From assembly GCA_005808475.1 (NCBI GenBank), contig SYLY01000001.1, forward strand, positions 1 through 60,831: DNA of 60,831 nucleotides. The letters run 5' to 3'. Each line of letters begins with the position of its first letter. The stretch's first letter is position 1. This document shows positions 41,592 through 51,211 of this stretch, in pieces. This DNA is from Acidobacteriota bacterium. GTDB taxonomy: Bacteria; Acidobacteriota; Terriglobia; Bryobacterales; Bryobacteraceae. Position numbers and translations under genes: made by a program. The notes beneath the pieces are model-generated. The model saw only the letters and a list, made by a program, of their open reading frames with translations. It searched no databases and had not been told where the DNA came from.

Positions 41592-42662
41592 GTGTCTATC
41601 CGGCGTCATCTGCGATTGGCCGGTCAAATCCAGCTTCTGCCCGCTCTCGAAAGCGGAGAGGAGACCCTCATCGGCGGCCAAGCCGTGATGGAAGGCGTGA
41701 TGATGCGCGCCCCGCACAGCTACTGCATCGCCGTTCGCAAGCCGGATGGCGAGGTGGTGACAGAGACCAAGCCGCTCCAAAAGGTCTCCGAGAAGTACCC
41801 GCTGTTCAAATATCCGGTGCTCCGAGGCCTGGGCACGCTGGGCCAGGCGATGTCGCTGGGGTTCAAATCGTTGCAGTTCTCGGCGAACGTCGCGATGGAG
41901 GCAGAGGAGGCCGCCAAGGCGACGAAGACGCCCGGAGCCAGCCTCATGTCGCTGGCGCTGCCCGGAATCCTGGGCGCGGCGGGACCGTCCGGCGGCAGCT
42001 CCCCCAAGCCCAAGAAGGAAGCCTTCACCAACGGGATGATGGCCATCCAGTTGATCTTTTCGCTCGGCTTCTTCATCTTCGCCTACAAGTTGGTTCCGCT
42101 GTGGTTGACCACGCAGATCGGCACGCGCTACCCCGCCGTTCAGGGCAACTTCGCGTTCAACATGGTGGACGGCGCGATCCGGATCGCGATCTTCCTGGCG
42201 TTCCTGTGGGGAGTGTCGCGATTCAAGGACATCCGCCGGACCTTTGAGTACCACGGCGGCGAGCACCGGGTGGTGTTCAACTTCGAGAGCGGAAAACCGG
42301 TCAACGTCGCCAACGCGCAGTCGTTCACCACGTTCCACCCGCGCTGCGGCACCAGCTTCCTGATCACGGTGATGATCATCTCGATGCTCATCTACACGGT
42401 GATTCCGGTCACCACCTTCGCGGGCAAGTTCGCCAGCCGGATCGTGCTGTTGCCGGTGATCGCCGGACTCAGCTACGAGGTGATTCGTTTCGCCGCCAAA
42501 CGGCAAGGGACGCTGCTGGCGCTGCTGACCGCGCCCGGCCTGTGGCTGCAGCGGATCACGACCAAGCCTCCCTCCGGCGACCAGACCGAGATCGCGATCA
42601 TCGCCCTGGACGGCGCGATGAAGCTCGAAGCGGCGCAGGGCGGGCGGGCCGTGATCGCCTGA
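41592..42662 (+). CDS. DUF1385 membrane protein
   Basis: A 356-residue protein starting at a GTG, with AAGGAG twelve bases upstream. Family motifs: [24 protein letters not shown] near the start, [12 protein letters not shown] and [12 protein letters not shown]. Four or five hydrophobic segments follow residue 150. DUF1385 genes are commonly next to prfA, as here (19 bases downstream). The molecular role is unknown. A variable Ala/Gly/Pro-rich stretch lies before the first membrane segment. Confidence 0.88.
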   Translation: MSIRRHLRLAGQIQLLPALESGEETLIGGQAVMEGVMMRAPHSYCIAVRKPDGEVVTETKPLQKVSEKYPLFKYPVLRGLGTLGQAMSLGFKSLQFSANVAMEAEEAAKATKTPGASLMSLALPGILGAAGPSGGSSPKPKKEAFTNGMMAIQLIFSLGFFIFAYKLVPLWLTTQIGTRYPAVQGNFAFNMVDGAIRIAIFLAFLWGVSRFKDIRRTFEYHGGEHRVVFNFESGKPVNVANAQSFTTFHPRCGTSFLITVMIISMLIYTVIPVTTFAGKFASRIVLLPVIAGLSYEVIRFAAKRQGTLLALLTAPGLWLQRITTKPPSGDQTEIAIIALDGAMKLEAAQGGRAVIA

Positions 42663-42681
42663 GACCTCCCCAAATCCGAAC

Positions 42682-43767
42682 ATGCAATATCGACAGAAGC
42701 TCGAAGGTCTGGAGAAGCGCTTCGAGGAGCTGACGGCGCAGATGGCCGACCCGGCGGTGATCGCCGACAACGAAGCCTACCGCAAGATCGCCAAGGCGCA
42801 CAACGACATAGCGGACGCGGCCGCCAAGTTCGCCGAGTGGAAAAAGGTGGATGCCGACCTAGCCGGAGCGCGGGGAATGCTGGCCGAGACCGACCCCGAA
42901 CTGCGGGAGATGGCCTCGGAGGACGTCGCGCGGCTGGAACCCGAGCTGGTGAAGCTGGAAGATGAGCTGAAGATCCTATTGTTGCCGAAGGATCCACACG
43001 ATGATAAGAATGTAGTCATCGAAATCCGCGCCGGCACTGGCGGAGACGAAGCCACGTTGTTCGCGGCCGAGATTTTCCGCATGTACTGCCGCTGGGCGGA
43101 GACCGAGGGCTACCGCGTCGAAGTCACCTCGAGCAGCGAGTCGACGGTCGGCGGTTTGAAGGAAGTCATCGCCTTGGTCAACGGCAACAAGGTCTACAGC
43201 AAGCTCAAGTACGAGGGTGGAGTTCACCGCGTCCAGCGGGTTCCGGCGACGGAAACGCAGGGCCGCATCCACACCTCCGCCATCACCGTGGCGGTGCTGC
43301 CCGAAGCCGACGACGTGGACGTCAAGATCGAATCGAAGGACATCCGGGTGGACACGTTCTGCTCGTCCGGTCCGGGCGGACAGTCGGTGAACACCACCTA
43401 CTCCGCGGTGCGCATCACGCACCTGCCGACCGGGCTGGTGGTCTCCTGCCAGGACGAAAAGTCGCAGATCAAGAACCGCGCCAAGGCGGAGCGGGTGTTG
43501 CGCTCCCGTCTCTACGAGATCGAACTCGAGAAGCAGCAGGCCGAAATCGGCGCCGAGCGGCGCAGCATGGTCGGCAGCGGCGATCGCAGCGAGAAGATCC
43601 GCACCTATAACTTTCCCCAGAACCGCGTGACCGACCACCGGATCGGCCTGACCCTGCATCAGTTGGATCTGATCATGGACGGCCGGATCGGACCCCTGAT
43701 CGATGGGCTTACGACGCATTACAACGCCGAGAAGCTCAGGTATCAGGACAATGGAACGAATCGATAG
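42682..43767 (+). CDS. prfA: Peptide chain release factor 1
   Basis: Terminates translation at UAA and UAG. The 361-residue protein has the PAT codon-recognition tripeptide (188-190, [10 protein letters not shown]) that distinguishes RF1 from RF2, and the catalytic GGQ (232-234, [20 protein letters not shown]). The end overlaps the next gene by 17 bases; the frequent partner prmC is not found there. Confidence 0.97.
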   Translation: MQYRQKLEGLEKRFEELTAQMADPAVIADNEAYRKIAKAHNDIADAAAKFAEWKKVDADLAGARGMLAETDPELREMASEDVARLEPELVKLEDELKILLLPKDPHDDKNVVIEIRAGTGGDEATLFAAEIFRMYCRWAETEGYRVEVTSSSESTVGGLKEVIALVNGNKVYSKLKYEGGVHRVQRVPATETQGRIHTSAITVAVLPEADDVDVKIESKDIRVDTFCSSGPGGQSVNTTYSAVRITHLPTGLVVSCQDEKSQIKNRAKAERVLRSRLYEIELEKQQAEIGAERRSMVGSGDRSEKIRTYNFPQNRVTDHRIGLTLHQLDLIMDGRIGPLIDGLTTHYNAEKLRYQDNGTNR

Positions 43768-44896
43768 CCGCCGGACCGCCGCCTACGCCATCACGATTTT
43801 CTGCGGACTGCTGTTGTTCGCGATGTGGGCCTGGCCCGTGCGCAAACGCGCCGTGCTGGGAGAAAACGACTTCCTGCAGCTCTATGCCGGCGCACGCCTG
43901 GTAGGCACGCCCGAGCTGTACGATATCAAGGCGCACGAGCGCATCCACATGGAAGTGACCGAGGCTCATACTTACTACCCCTCGATCTACTTCACCCGGC
44001 TGCCGTATTACGCGTTGTTGTTGCGCCCGTTGGCCAAGCTGCCCTATCACACGGCATATGCCATCTACCAGTCGGTGAGCGCCATCGTGGTTTTCGCGTT
44101 TCTGGCGATATACACGCGCAAATGGCCGGAAACGATCGTGGTGGCCGCGTTGTCGGTCCCGCTGCTCATCAACTTCACCAACGGGCAGGACGTGGCCATG
44201 GCCGCCGCGTTGGCCGGATTCGCGTTCCTGTTGATCCGCGGCGGCCACGACTTCGCGGCGGGATTGCTTCTCAGTCTCTGCTCGATCAAGTTCCACCTGT
44301 TCATCCTGGTTCCGCTGGTGCTGATCCTGCACAAGCGCTGGAGGATCCTCCAGGGCGGCCTGCTGGGAGGCGCCGCGCTGTGGGGGCTGAGCGTCGCGGC
44401 GGGCGGATTCGACTGGCCGAGGGGATTTCTGTCGGTGGCATCCAACCCCGGCATTCACCTTTCGCCCGAGCGGATGACCACCTTCCGCAATCTGGTGTTC
44501 CTCGTCTCCGGCGGCGAGAACCTGCCGCTCGAGATGGTCCTCAACATCGCCGGCGCGGGACTGGTCGGCTATCTCGTGTGGCGGATTCGCTCGCTCGAAG
44601 TCGCCTTCGGAGTAGCGCTGGCGGGCGGACTGCTGGTCAGCCACCACGCCTACTCGCAGGATCTGTTCCTGCTGGTGCTCGCATCCATCCTGTTCGCCAT
44701 CGGCGGAGCCTCGCGCGCGCTGCTGGGTACAACCATCGTGGTGGGATTGCCGCCCACCTGCTTCCTGCTGCTGTTCGCGCGCCCGTTCAGCACGGCGGTG
44801 CCTCTCATGATCCTGGCGATCCTGCTGGTGGCGCTGTTCGTCGATAGCCGCCGTCAGCCCTCGGCGTCCACCGAGCGAATCAGCGCCTTGATATAG
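43751..44896 (+). CDS. GT87-family (DUF2029) membrane glycosyltransferase
   Basis: A 381-residue polytopic protein with about nine hydrophobic segments, similar to polyprenol-phosphate-mannose-dependent GT87 transferases. The pattern includes [20 protein letters not shown] after the first segment (periplasmic loop with the acidic residue), [20 protein letters not shown] and [15 protein letters not shown]. The ATG at 43751 lies inside the prfA end. The 3' end overlaps the convergent mannonate-dehydratase-like gene by 43 bases. Confidence 0.8.
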   Translation: MERIDSRRTAAYAITIFCGLLLFAMWAWPVRKRAVLGENDFLQLYAGARLVGTPELYDIKAHERIHMEVTEAHTYYPSIYFTRLPYYALLLRPLAKLPYHTAYAIYQSVSAIVVFAFLAIYTRKWPETIVVAALSVPLLINFTNGQDVAMAAALAGFAFLLIRGGHDFAAGLLLSLCSIKFHLFILVPLVLILHKRWRILQGGLLGGAALWGLSVAAGGFDWPRGFLSVASNPGIHLSPERMTTFRNLVFLVSGGENLPLEMVLNIAGAGLVGYLVWRIRSLEVAFGVALAGGLLVSHHAYSQDLFLLVLASILFAIGGASRALLGTTIVVGLPPTCFLLLFARPFSTAVPLMILAILLVALFVDSRRQPSASTERISALI

Positions 44897-45954
44897 CCGA
44901 GCGTGTAGGCGAACTGCTGCGCGCCGCCCGGGTCCACGTCGAGCGACGGCACGTGGTCGGGCATCATCATCCCGTCGTAGCCGATCTCTTTGTAGACGCG
45001 CATGGCCTGGAGCATGTCCACGTCGCCCTCGTCGATGTAGGTCTCCTGGAAGTTGCCCACTCCGCCGCGGATGTTGCGGAAGTGCACGTTGAAGATCTTC
45101 TTGCGAGATCCGAAATGGCGGATCACGTCGAAGATCTCCTTGCCGGGCTCGCGCAGCATCTCGGAAACCGTTCCCTGGCAAAAATTGAGTCCGTGGTAGG
45201 GATTCTCCTGAATCGTGACGAAGCGCTTCAACCCTTCCACGCTGCCCAGCACCTCCGTGACACCGCGCCACCGGTGCGGCGCCGGTATGGGGCCATCGAA
45301 GGGATGCAGCGCCAGGCGGACCTTGTGTTCGGCGGCGACGGGAACCACCTGCTTCAGAAAGTAGGTGATCGTCTCCCACTTCCGCGCGGCATCCATCTGG
45401 CCGGCCTCGGTCAGCGCCGGCTCCTCCTTGGCTTTGCTCAGTTGCAGCGTCGAATACATCGCTCCCCCGCGGCCGCGCGTCGATTCGGTGCGCAGGAACC
45501 CGAGCACGGTGAAGTTGTACTTGGCGGCCGGAATGCCAGCCAGCCCGATGTTGCGGATCATCTCGCAGATCGCGGCGATCTCGCGGTCCCGGTCTGGCGC
45601 CTTGCCGAGCAGTGTGGCCTTGTAGGGCGAACTCGACAGGGGTACGCTCGACAACGGCAGCGGGACCATGGCCAGTTCCAGGCCGAACGAGGACACGCGG
45701 TCGCGCAGACGCTTTAGCGAGTCGACGCTCCAGCCGGGTCCAGGCGTCATCGACGGTTCACCCGAGCAGATGTGCTGCACGCCCAGACACGCCATCAACT
45801 TCAGCGCCGCGTTGGACTGTTCGGTGGTGGCGGCGATGTGCTGCGTCCCCACTTTCATCAAGGCCCGCCGCCGCGGCTGTTGACTGGCCGAAGCGGGAAT
45901 CGCGGCCGCGGCCGATCCCACCGTTTGAAGAAATCTACGCCGGTTCGCGCTCAT
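44854..45954 (-). CDS. Mannonate-dehydratase-like TIM-barrel protein with Tat signal
   Basis: A 366-residue protein of the sugar-phosphate-isomerase/UxuA-like barrel group. Motifs match D-mannonate dehydratase: LALHPFDGP, ENPYHGLNFCQGT, FNVHFRNIRGG, YIDEGDVDM and MMMPDHVPS. It also begins MSANRRRFLQTVGSAAAAIPAS, a Tat-type signal that cytosolic UxuA lacks. It follows rhaB by 2 bases. The substrate is therefore probably a sugar acid or related sugar, and its location is predicted periplasmic. Confidence 0.8.
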   Translation of the reverse strand: MSANRRRFLQTVGSAAAAIPASASQQPRRRALMKVGTQHIAATTEQSNAALKLMACLGVQHICSGEPSMTPGPGWSVDSLKRLRDRVSSFGLELAMVPLPLSSVPLSSSPYKATLLGKAPDRDREIAAICEMIRNIGLAGIPAAKYNFTVLGFLRTESTRGRGGAMYSTLQLSKAKEEPALTEAGQMDAARKWETITYFLKQVVPVAAEHKVRLALHPFDGPIPAPHRWRGVTEVLGSVEGLKRFVTIQENPYHGLNFCQGTVSEMLREPGKEIFDVIRHFGSRKKIFNVHFRNIRGGVGNFQETYIDEGDVDMLQAMRVYKEIGYDGMMMPDHVPSLDVDPGGAQQFAYTLGYIKALIRSVDAEG

Positions 45955-45956
45955 CG

Positions 45957-47423
45957 TCAGCTCCTTTCCAAAAACCGCTCATAGGCGGCGTCCCACTCGC
46001 CGGAGGTGTCCGGCTCGAATGTCCGCACCGGGAACGAGCGCCGCACCACCTCGCGGATCTCCGCCAATCCCCGCAGTTCGCCCGCGCCCATGGCCTGCAC
46101 CAACACGTTGCCGGCGGCGGTCGCTTCCGCCGGACCGGCCACCACGCGGCGTCCGGTGGCCCCGGCCACGAAGCGGTTCAGCAGATCGTTGCGGGAACCG
46201 CCTCCTACAATATGCACCGTGCCGGCGCGCTTGCCAGTCAGCCGCTCGAGATCTCCCAGCACTTGCCGGTATCGCAGCGCCAGACCTTCCAGGATCGCGC
46301 GCGCCACTTCGCCGGGCTCCTCGAGCACGGCTTGGCCCGTCCGCCGGCAGAACTCGGCGATTCGGCGGGGCATTCCGCCCGGCGCCAGGAAATGGTCGGG
46401 CGGAAGCACCGATCGAAACGGCGCGGCGGCGGCCGCCATCCCGCTCAGTTCCTCGTAGGAGAACTCCCTGCCCTCGGCCGCCCATTCGCGCCGGCACTCC
46501 TGCAGGACCCACAATCCGGCGATATTCTTGAGCAACCGGATGCGGCCTTCCACGCCCACCTCGTTGGTGTAGTTCATCGAGAGCGACATCGGCCCGATCA
46601 CGGGCGCGTCCAGTTCGACTCCCATCAACGACCACGTGCCCGAGCTGATGTAACACCACTCGCCGCTCCCGGCCGGAACCGCCGCCACCGCCGCCGCCGT
46701 GTCGTGTCCCGCCGACGCGAACACCGGCGTATCGGGCGAAAGCCCCGTCCGCTCGGCGACAAACGGCAGCACCGGACCCAATCGCGAACCCGCCGGCGTC
46801 AACGGCGGCAACAACGACCCATCCAGGCCCAGCCGCTCGAGCAACTCGCCCGCCCAAGCCCGCCGCGATGGATCGAAGAACTGGGACGTGCTCGCGATCG
46901 TCACTTCCGCGCGCCGCTCGCCGGTCAGGAAGTAGTTGAACAGATCCGGCATGAAGAAGAGCGTTCGCGCGGCCGCCAGCGCGGGCGACGCGGCCAGCTT
47001 CATCGCGTACCACTGGTACAGCGAGTTGATTTGCATCACCTGGATGCCGGTGGCGCCGAAAACATCCGCTCGCGGCGCCGTTTCAAACAGCTTCTCCGGA
47101 ATTCCGTCGTTGCGCGAGTCGCGATAGTGCCGCGGGTTGTCCACCAGCGCGCCGTCCGCGCCGAGCAGCGCCACGTCCACGCCCCAGGTGTCGACGCCGA
47201 TGCCGTCCACCGCCAGCCGCCGTTCGCGCCCCGCCACGGCGAGCCCGCGCAGGATCTCGTGCCACAGACGCAACGTGTCCCAGTAGAGTCCCGTGGGAAG
47301 CCGCACGGGTTCGTTCGGGAACCGGTGTAAATCCTCGAGCGCCAGCCTGCCGCCGTCGAGAGTTCCAAGAATCGCGCGCCCGCTTTCGGCCCCCAGGTCG
47401 ATCGCAACGTAGCGCCGCGGCAT
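45957..47423 (-). CDS. rhaB: Rhamnulokinase
   Basis: An FGGY-family kinase (488 residues) that phosphorylates L-rhamnulose. It starts MPRRYVAIDLGAESGRAILG (phosphate-binding loop with the DLGAESGR form typical of RhaB) and contains GIGVDTWGVDVALLG, FMPDLFNYFLTGERRAE, ASAGHDTAAAVAAVP, YISSGTWSLMG and HIVGGGSRNDLLN. The start at 47423 is chosen over an extension that overlaps the upstream gene; it lies 1 base after that gene's stop. No rhamnose isomerase or aldolase is present in the window. Confidence 0.9.
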   Translation of the reverse strand: MPRRYVAIDLGAESGRAILGTLDGGRLALEDLHRFPNEPVRLPTGLYWDTLRLWHEILRGLAVAGRERRLAVDGIGVDTWGVDVALLGADGALVDNPRHYRDSRNDGIPEKLFETAPRADVFGATGIQVMQINSLYQWYAMKLAASPALAAARTLFFMPDLFNYFLTGERRAEVTIASTSQFFDPSRRAWAGELLERLGLDGSLLPPLTPAGSRLGPVLPFVAERTGLSPDTPVFASAGHDTAAAVAAVPAGSGEWCYISSGTWSLMGVELDAPVIGPMSLSMNYTNEVGVEGRIRLLKNIAGLWVLQECRREWAAEGREFSYEELSGMAAAAAPFRSVLPPDHFLAPGGMPRRIAEFCRRTGQAVLEEPGEVARAILEGLALRYRQVLGDLERLTGKRAGTVHIVGGGSRNDLLNRFVAGATGRRVVAGPAEATAAGNVLVQAMGAGELRGLAEIREVVRRSFPVRTFEPDTSGEWDAAYERFLERS

Positions 47424-47424
47424 G

Positions 47425-48462
47425 TCAGCCGCCCATCTCGATGACGAGCTTGCCCACACCGTCGCGATACTCGGAGACGATCTCGAACGCCTCCGGAGTC
47501 TGCTCGATCGGCAGGATGTGCGTGATCAGCGTATCGGGGATCCTGCCTTCGGCGATCAGCGCCATCGCCTCGTGACCCTTGTGGTTGCTGCGCTTGATCG
47601 TCTGGATGCGCAGTTCCTTGGCCATCGCGGTGTGCAGATCCACTTGCAACACCGTTTGCGAAGGGATGCCGATCAGCACGTACTGGCCGCCCGGGCGCGC
47701 CGCGAAGAGCCCCATCTGGATCGTCTCGGGGTCACCCGCTGCGTCGAACACGACGTCGGCGCCGCGCCCGCCCGTGGCGTCCATCAGCGTATCCACCAGG
47801 TTCTCGCGGCCGGTGTCGATGGTCGTATCGATTCCCATCTGACGGGCGATGCGAAGCCGGTGCGGAACACGGTCGGCGATGAAGATCTGGCCCGCGCCCC
47901 GGAGCTTGGATATGGTGGCGGCCAACAGCCCGATCGGACCGGCTCCCAGCACCACCACCGTGTCCCCGGGATGGAGGGCCGTCATCTCCATCACGTGTTC
48001 GATCACCGCCACCGGTTCGATCAGCGTCGCCTGAAGGTAGGTGAATTCCGCCGGGAAATGCTCGGCGTTGCGCGCCGGGACCACCGCCAGATCGCGGTAG
48101 AATCCCGGGTGCTGGATGCTGCCCATGAACACGCAGCGGACGCAGTTGTTGGGCCGTCCGGAACGGCAGTACTCGCACTCGCCGCAGACGATCGAAGGCT
48201 CGATGGCGACCTTTTCTCCCGTCTTGTGCGTGGTGACTCCGGGCCCCACCGCGAGCACTTCTCCAACCGGCTCGTGGCCCAGGATCATCGGGAACACGGC
48301 GTGCGTGTGGCCCACGCGCCCGTCCTGATACCAGTGCAGATCGCTGCCGCACAGGCCGACGGCGTGCAGCTTGACCAGCACCTCGCCCGGCCCTGGATCG
48401 GGAGGATCCGGCCGTTCGTGAACTTCCATGATTCGGGGGGAAACCAACTCTACAGTACGCAT
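47425..48462 (-). CDS. Zinc-dependent medium-chain alcohol/polyol dehydrogenase
   Basis: A 345-residue NAD(P)-dependent dehydrogenase. The catalytic zinc site is GLCGSDLHW and LGHEPVGEV, and the structural zinc loop is CGECEYCRSGRPNNC. The Rossmann motif is VVVLGAGPIGLLAA. The closest types are sorbitol and threonine dehydrogenases. It is first in an operon with rhaB and the mannonate-dehydratase-like gene, so it probably oxidises a sugar or sugar-derived diol. Confidence 0.9.
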   Translation of the reverse strand: MRTVELVSPRIMEVHERPDPPDPGPGEVLVKLHAVGLCGSDLHWYQDGRVGHTHAVFPMILGHEPVGEVLAVGPGVTTHKTGEKVAIEPSIVCGECEYCRSGRPNNCVRCVFMGSIQHPGFYRDLAVVPARNAEHFPAEFTYLQATLIEPVAVIEHVMEMTALHPGDTVVVLGAGPIGLLAATISKLRGAGQIFIADRVPHRLRIARQMGIDTTIDTGRENLVDTLMDATGGRGADVVFDAAGDPETIQMGLFAARPGGQYVLIGIPSQTVLQVDLHTAMAKELRIQTIKRSNHKGHEAMALIAEGRIPDTLITHILPIEQTPEAFEIVSEYRDGVGKLVIEMGG

Positions 48463-48475
48463 ACGCGAAACCTCG

Positions 48476-48483
48476 AGTATACC
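48476..48483. promoter_or_regulatory. Shared -10-like element in the 42-bp divergent gap
   Basis: The sequence agtatacc reads TATACT on the minus strand (toward the alcohol dehydrogenase) and TATACC on the plus strand (toward the aldehyde dehydrogenase). Good -35 elements were not found. Overlapping divergent promoters would couple the two halves of the sugar cluster. Confidence 0.3.
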
Positions 48484-48504
48484 GAAACCGGGGAGGAACC
48501 TCGT

Positions 48505-49935
48505 ATGATGGCTCCTATGGATTTCCCCATGTACATCGGCGGCAGGCGCGTGAAGAGCGAGACCATGCTGCCGGTGGAACTGCCGTTCGACGGGTCGCTG
48601 GTGGCCACCGTCTATCGTGGCGGCGCCCGGCACGCGGGCGAAGCGGTCGCCGCCGCCGTCAAAGCCGCGCCCGTGTTGCGTGAAATGACGCGCGAGGAGC
48701 GTTCCGCCATTCTGCGTCGCGTCCACCAGGCAATGCTGGAGCGCCGCGACGCGCTGGCTCATGCGATCTGCTCGGAATCCGGCAAGCCGATCCGGGAGGC
48801 GCGGGTGGAGGCGGAACGCGCCGCCTACACGGTGATGTTCTCGTCCGAAGAAGCCCACCGCCTGGTGGGCGAAGTGGTGCCGATGGACGCCGAGCAGGCG
48901 GGCAATGGCCGTCTGGCGATGACCGTGCGCGAACCGCTCGGCGTCATCGCCTGCATCACGCCGGTCAATTTCCCGCTCAATCTGGCAATGCACAAGATCG
49001 GACCGGCGCTCGCCGCCGGCAACACCGTGGTGCACAAACCGGCTTCCACCACGCCAGTGAGCGGCATCATGATGGCCGAAATCTTCGAAGAGTGCGGACT
49101 TCCCGCTGGCGGGCTCAACGTGATCACCGGACCGGGCGGCGAGATCGGCGACGCACTGGTGCGGCATCCGGAAGTGGCGATGGTGTCGTTCACCGGCAGT
49201 CCCGAGGTCGGCCTGCGCACCCGCTCCCTGGCGGGGATGAAGCGCGTCGCGCTGGAACTGGGCGGCAACGCGGCGGTGATCGTCGATCGCGACGCCAATC
49301 TGGACGAGGCGGCCGCGCGCTGCGTCGCCGGCGGATTCGCCCATTCCGGCCAAGTCTGCATTTCCGTGCAGCGGATCTATGTCGACAGCGGCGTCAGGGC
49401 CGAATTCCAGGAACGCGTGGTGGAAGGAACGCGGAAGCTGGCGATGGGCCATCCCAAGGAGCCCTCCACCGACATCAGTTCGCTGATCACGGTGAGCGAG
49501 GCCGAGCGCGTGGAATCGTGGGTCGGCGAAGCGGTGGACCGCGGAGCGCGCGTGCTCACCGGCGGCAAGCGCACCCGCGCGGCCATCGAGCCCACCGTGC
49601 TCGCCGACGTCCCGGAAGACTGCCGGTGCTCCCAGCGCGAAGTGTTCGGGCCGGTAATCAACGTGAACTCCTACGAGTCGCTGGACGACGCCATCGCCTG
49701 GGTGAACCGCTCCGACTACGGACTGCAGGCGGGCATCTACACCCGGGATATCGGCAGGGCGTTTCACGCCGCGCACCGCATTCACGCCGGCGGCGTCATG
49801 ATCAACGAGGTTCCGCAATACCGGGTGGATCAGATGCCTTACGGAGGCGTGAAAATGAGCGGCAGCGGCCGGGAAGGTCCCAAATACGCGGTCGAGGAGA
49901 TGACGGAGCCCAAGCTGATCGTGTGGAAGGGCTAG
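48505..49935 (+). CDS. NAD(P)-dependent aldehyde dehydrogenase (lactaldehyde type possible)
   Basis: A 476-residue ALDH-superfamily enzyme. Key residues: the catalytic cysteine in FAHSGQVCISVQR, the general base in VALELGGNAAVI, ACITPVNFPLNL, and the late motif MPYGGVKMSGSGREGP. The ATG at 48505 has GGAGG eight bases upstream; a second ATG follows directly. It diverges from the dehydrogenase/rhaB operon by 42 bases, so oxidation of lactaldehyde from rhamnose breakdown is plausible but unproven. Confidence 0.9.
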   Translation: MMAPMDFPMYIGGRRVKSETMLPVELPFDGSLVATVYRGGARHAGEAVAAAVKAAPVLREMTREERSAILRRVHQAMLERRDALAHAICSESGKPIREARVEAERAAYTVMFSSEEAHRLVGEVVPMDAEQAGNGRLAMTVREPLGVIACITPVNFPLNLAMHKIGPALAAGNTVVHKPASTTPVSGIMMAEIFEECGLPAGGLNVITGPGGEIGDALVRHPEVAMVSFTGSPEVGLRTRSLAGMKRVALELGGNAAVIVDRDANLDEAAARCVAGGFAHSGQVCISVQRIYVDSGVRAEFQERVVEGTRKLAMGHPKEPSTDISSLITVSEAERVESWVGEAVDRGARVLTGGKRTRAAIEPTVLADVPEDCRCSQREVFGPVINVNSYESLDDAIAWVNRSDYGLQAGIYTRDIGRAFHAAHRIHAGGVMINEVPQYRVDQMPYGGVKMSGSGREGPKYAVEEMTEPKLIVWKG

Positions 49936-49951
49936 ATGCCCCCATTTTGGG

Positions 49952-49980
49952 TTGCCATCGCGTCCCGGCCCCGTTACGAT
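49952..49980 (+). promoter_or_regulatory. Promoter of the bactofilin gene
   Basis: TTGCCA (49952-49957, 5/6) is followed after exactly 17 bases by TACGAT (49975-49980, 4/6). The gene starts at 50030 with AGGAG seven bases before the ATG. Confidence 0.55.
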
Positions 49981-50029
49981 GATAGGATAGCCGCGGGGCT
50001 TCGGGTCACGATATCGCGAGGAGACTACC

Positions 50030-50590
50030 ATGTGGAATAGAAGGAAAGAAGACGAGCCGGCTCCCCGAGTCACGCCGCAACTGGCGGCGCCGTCGACGTT
50101 GGCGCGCGAAGGAATCCCCATGAACACACTGCCCGCGCCCCGCGCCGCCGAGCCCGAGATCGCTAGACAGGCGTCGATCGGCAAGTCGGTGGTCATCAAA
50201 GGACAGCTCTTCAGCCGCGAGGATCTGTACGTGGACGGCGAGGTGGAAGGGTCGGTGGAAATGCCGGAATCGCGGCTGACCGTGGGTCCGAACGGGAAGC
50301 TGCTGGCGACGGTCAAGGCGCGCGAGATCGTCGTGGTCGGCACGATTCATGGCAATGTGGAAGCGATCGAGAAGATCGAGATCCGCAAGGACGCCAGGCT
50401 TTTGGGCGACATCCGCACCTGCCGCATCGTGATCGAGGACAACGCGTTCTTCAAGGGCAGCGTCGACATCGTTCGGCCCGAGCCCAAGCCACAGCCGCCT
50501 CCACCGCGTCCGGCTCCGCCGCCCGAGGCGCGTCCTCAGGCGCAGATCGCCGCCGCCGGTTCGGGCGCGGGCGCGGACATCAAGCGCTAG
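50030..50590 (+). CDS. Bactofilin (polymer-forming cytoskeletal protein)
   Basis: A 186-residue protein. The central beta-helix domain (about 45-145) has the hydrophobic periodicity of bactofilins: IGKSVVIKGQLFSREDLYVDG, EVEGSVEMP, VKAREIVVVGTIHGNVEA and LGDIRTCRIVIEDNAFFKGSVDI. Unstructured tails flank it; the C-terminal one is proline-rich. Bactofilins polymerise without nucleotides and organise cell-envelope processes. The next gene begins 3 bases downstream. Confidence 0.93.
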   Translation: MWNRRKEDEPAPRVTPQLAAPSTLAREGIPMNTLPAPRAAEPEIARQASIGKSVVIKGQLFSREDLYVDGEVEGSVEMPESRLTVGPNGKLLATVKAREIVVVGTIHGNVEAIEKIEIRKDARLLGDIRTCRIVIEDNAFFKGSVDIVRPEPKPQPPPPRPAPPPEARPQAQIAAAGSGAGADIKR

Positions 50591-50593
50591 CCA

Positions 50594-51211
50594 GTGCCGG
50601 CGGACAACCTCGAATCGAGCGGGCGCATCGAACAACAGCGGCGCAGCCTCGCCCTCCAGCACTTCTTCGACGCCATGCGCGATTGCCAGGGCATGGAGAT
50701 TCTCGACCTTGGCGAGTTCAGCGAGGCGAATCGCGATTTCGTCACCGGCCTCGGCCACCGGCTCTACTCCGAGGACATCGCCGGGAAGATCGATCAGGTC
50801 TTCGGCGCGGGCGATCCGGCCGTCACGCAACGGCGCCCGGATCTGGCGCACGAGTTCCTCAGTCAGAGCCTGCAATTCGACAACGGGCAGTTCGACGCCA
50901 TCTTCGTCTGGGACACGCTCGAGTACGCGGCCCGGCCGCTGCTGGACGCGATCGTGTCCCGGCTGCTGGCGCTGCTTCGCAACCGGGGCAACGCCATCGC
51001 GTACTTCCACGCCGATACTCGCCTCGACACAGTGGCGAACTATGCCTTTCGCGTCCTCGATTTCGACCTTCTGGAACTCCATTCGCGCGGCACGCGGCGT
51101 CCCGCGCAACTGTTCACCAACCGCGGCATCGAGAAGCTGTTCGAGAGGTTCGGAAGCACCAAGTTCTACCTCACGCGCGACGCGCTCCGTGAGGTCCTGA
51201 TCCGCAAGTAG
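50594..51211 (+). CDS. Methyltransferase-like protein
   Basis: A 205-residue protein starting at a GTG, 3 bases after the bactofilin gene. The fold resembles a class I SAM-dependent methyltransferase: MEILDLGEFSEANRDF near the cofactor loop and FDAIFVWDTLEYA at strand 4. The glycine motif is atypical (DLGEFSEAN rather than DxGxGxG), so activity is uncertain. It abuts the next gene tail to tail with no spacer. Confidence 0.65.
   Translation: MPADNLESSGRIEQQRRSLALQHFFDAMRDCQGMEILDLGEFSEANRDFVTGLGHRLYSEDIAGKIDQVFGAGDPAVTQRRPDLAHEFLSQSLQFDNGQFDAIFVWDTLEYAARPLLDAIVSRLLALLRNRGNAIAYFHADTRLDTVANYAFRVLDFDLLELHSRGTRRPAQLFTNRGIEKLFERFGSTKFYLTRDALREVLIRK

Noticed and set aside
39510..42662. 1050-codon plus-strand frame through the dehydratase-like gene
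   Set aside because: Only the part from 41592 (DUF1385) is real; the rest is antisense to a well-supported gene.
47425..50343. 972-codon minus-strand frame ending as the alcohol dehydrogenase
   Set aside because: The region above 48462 is antisense to the aldehyde dehydrogenase and bactofilin genes.
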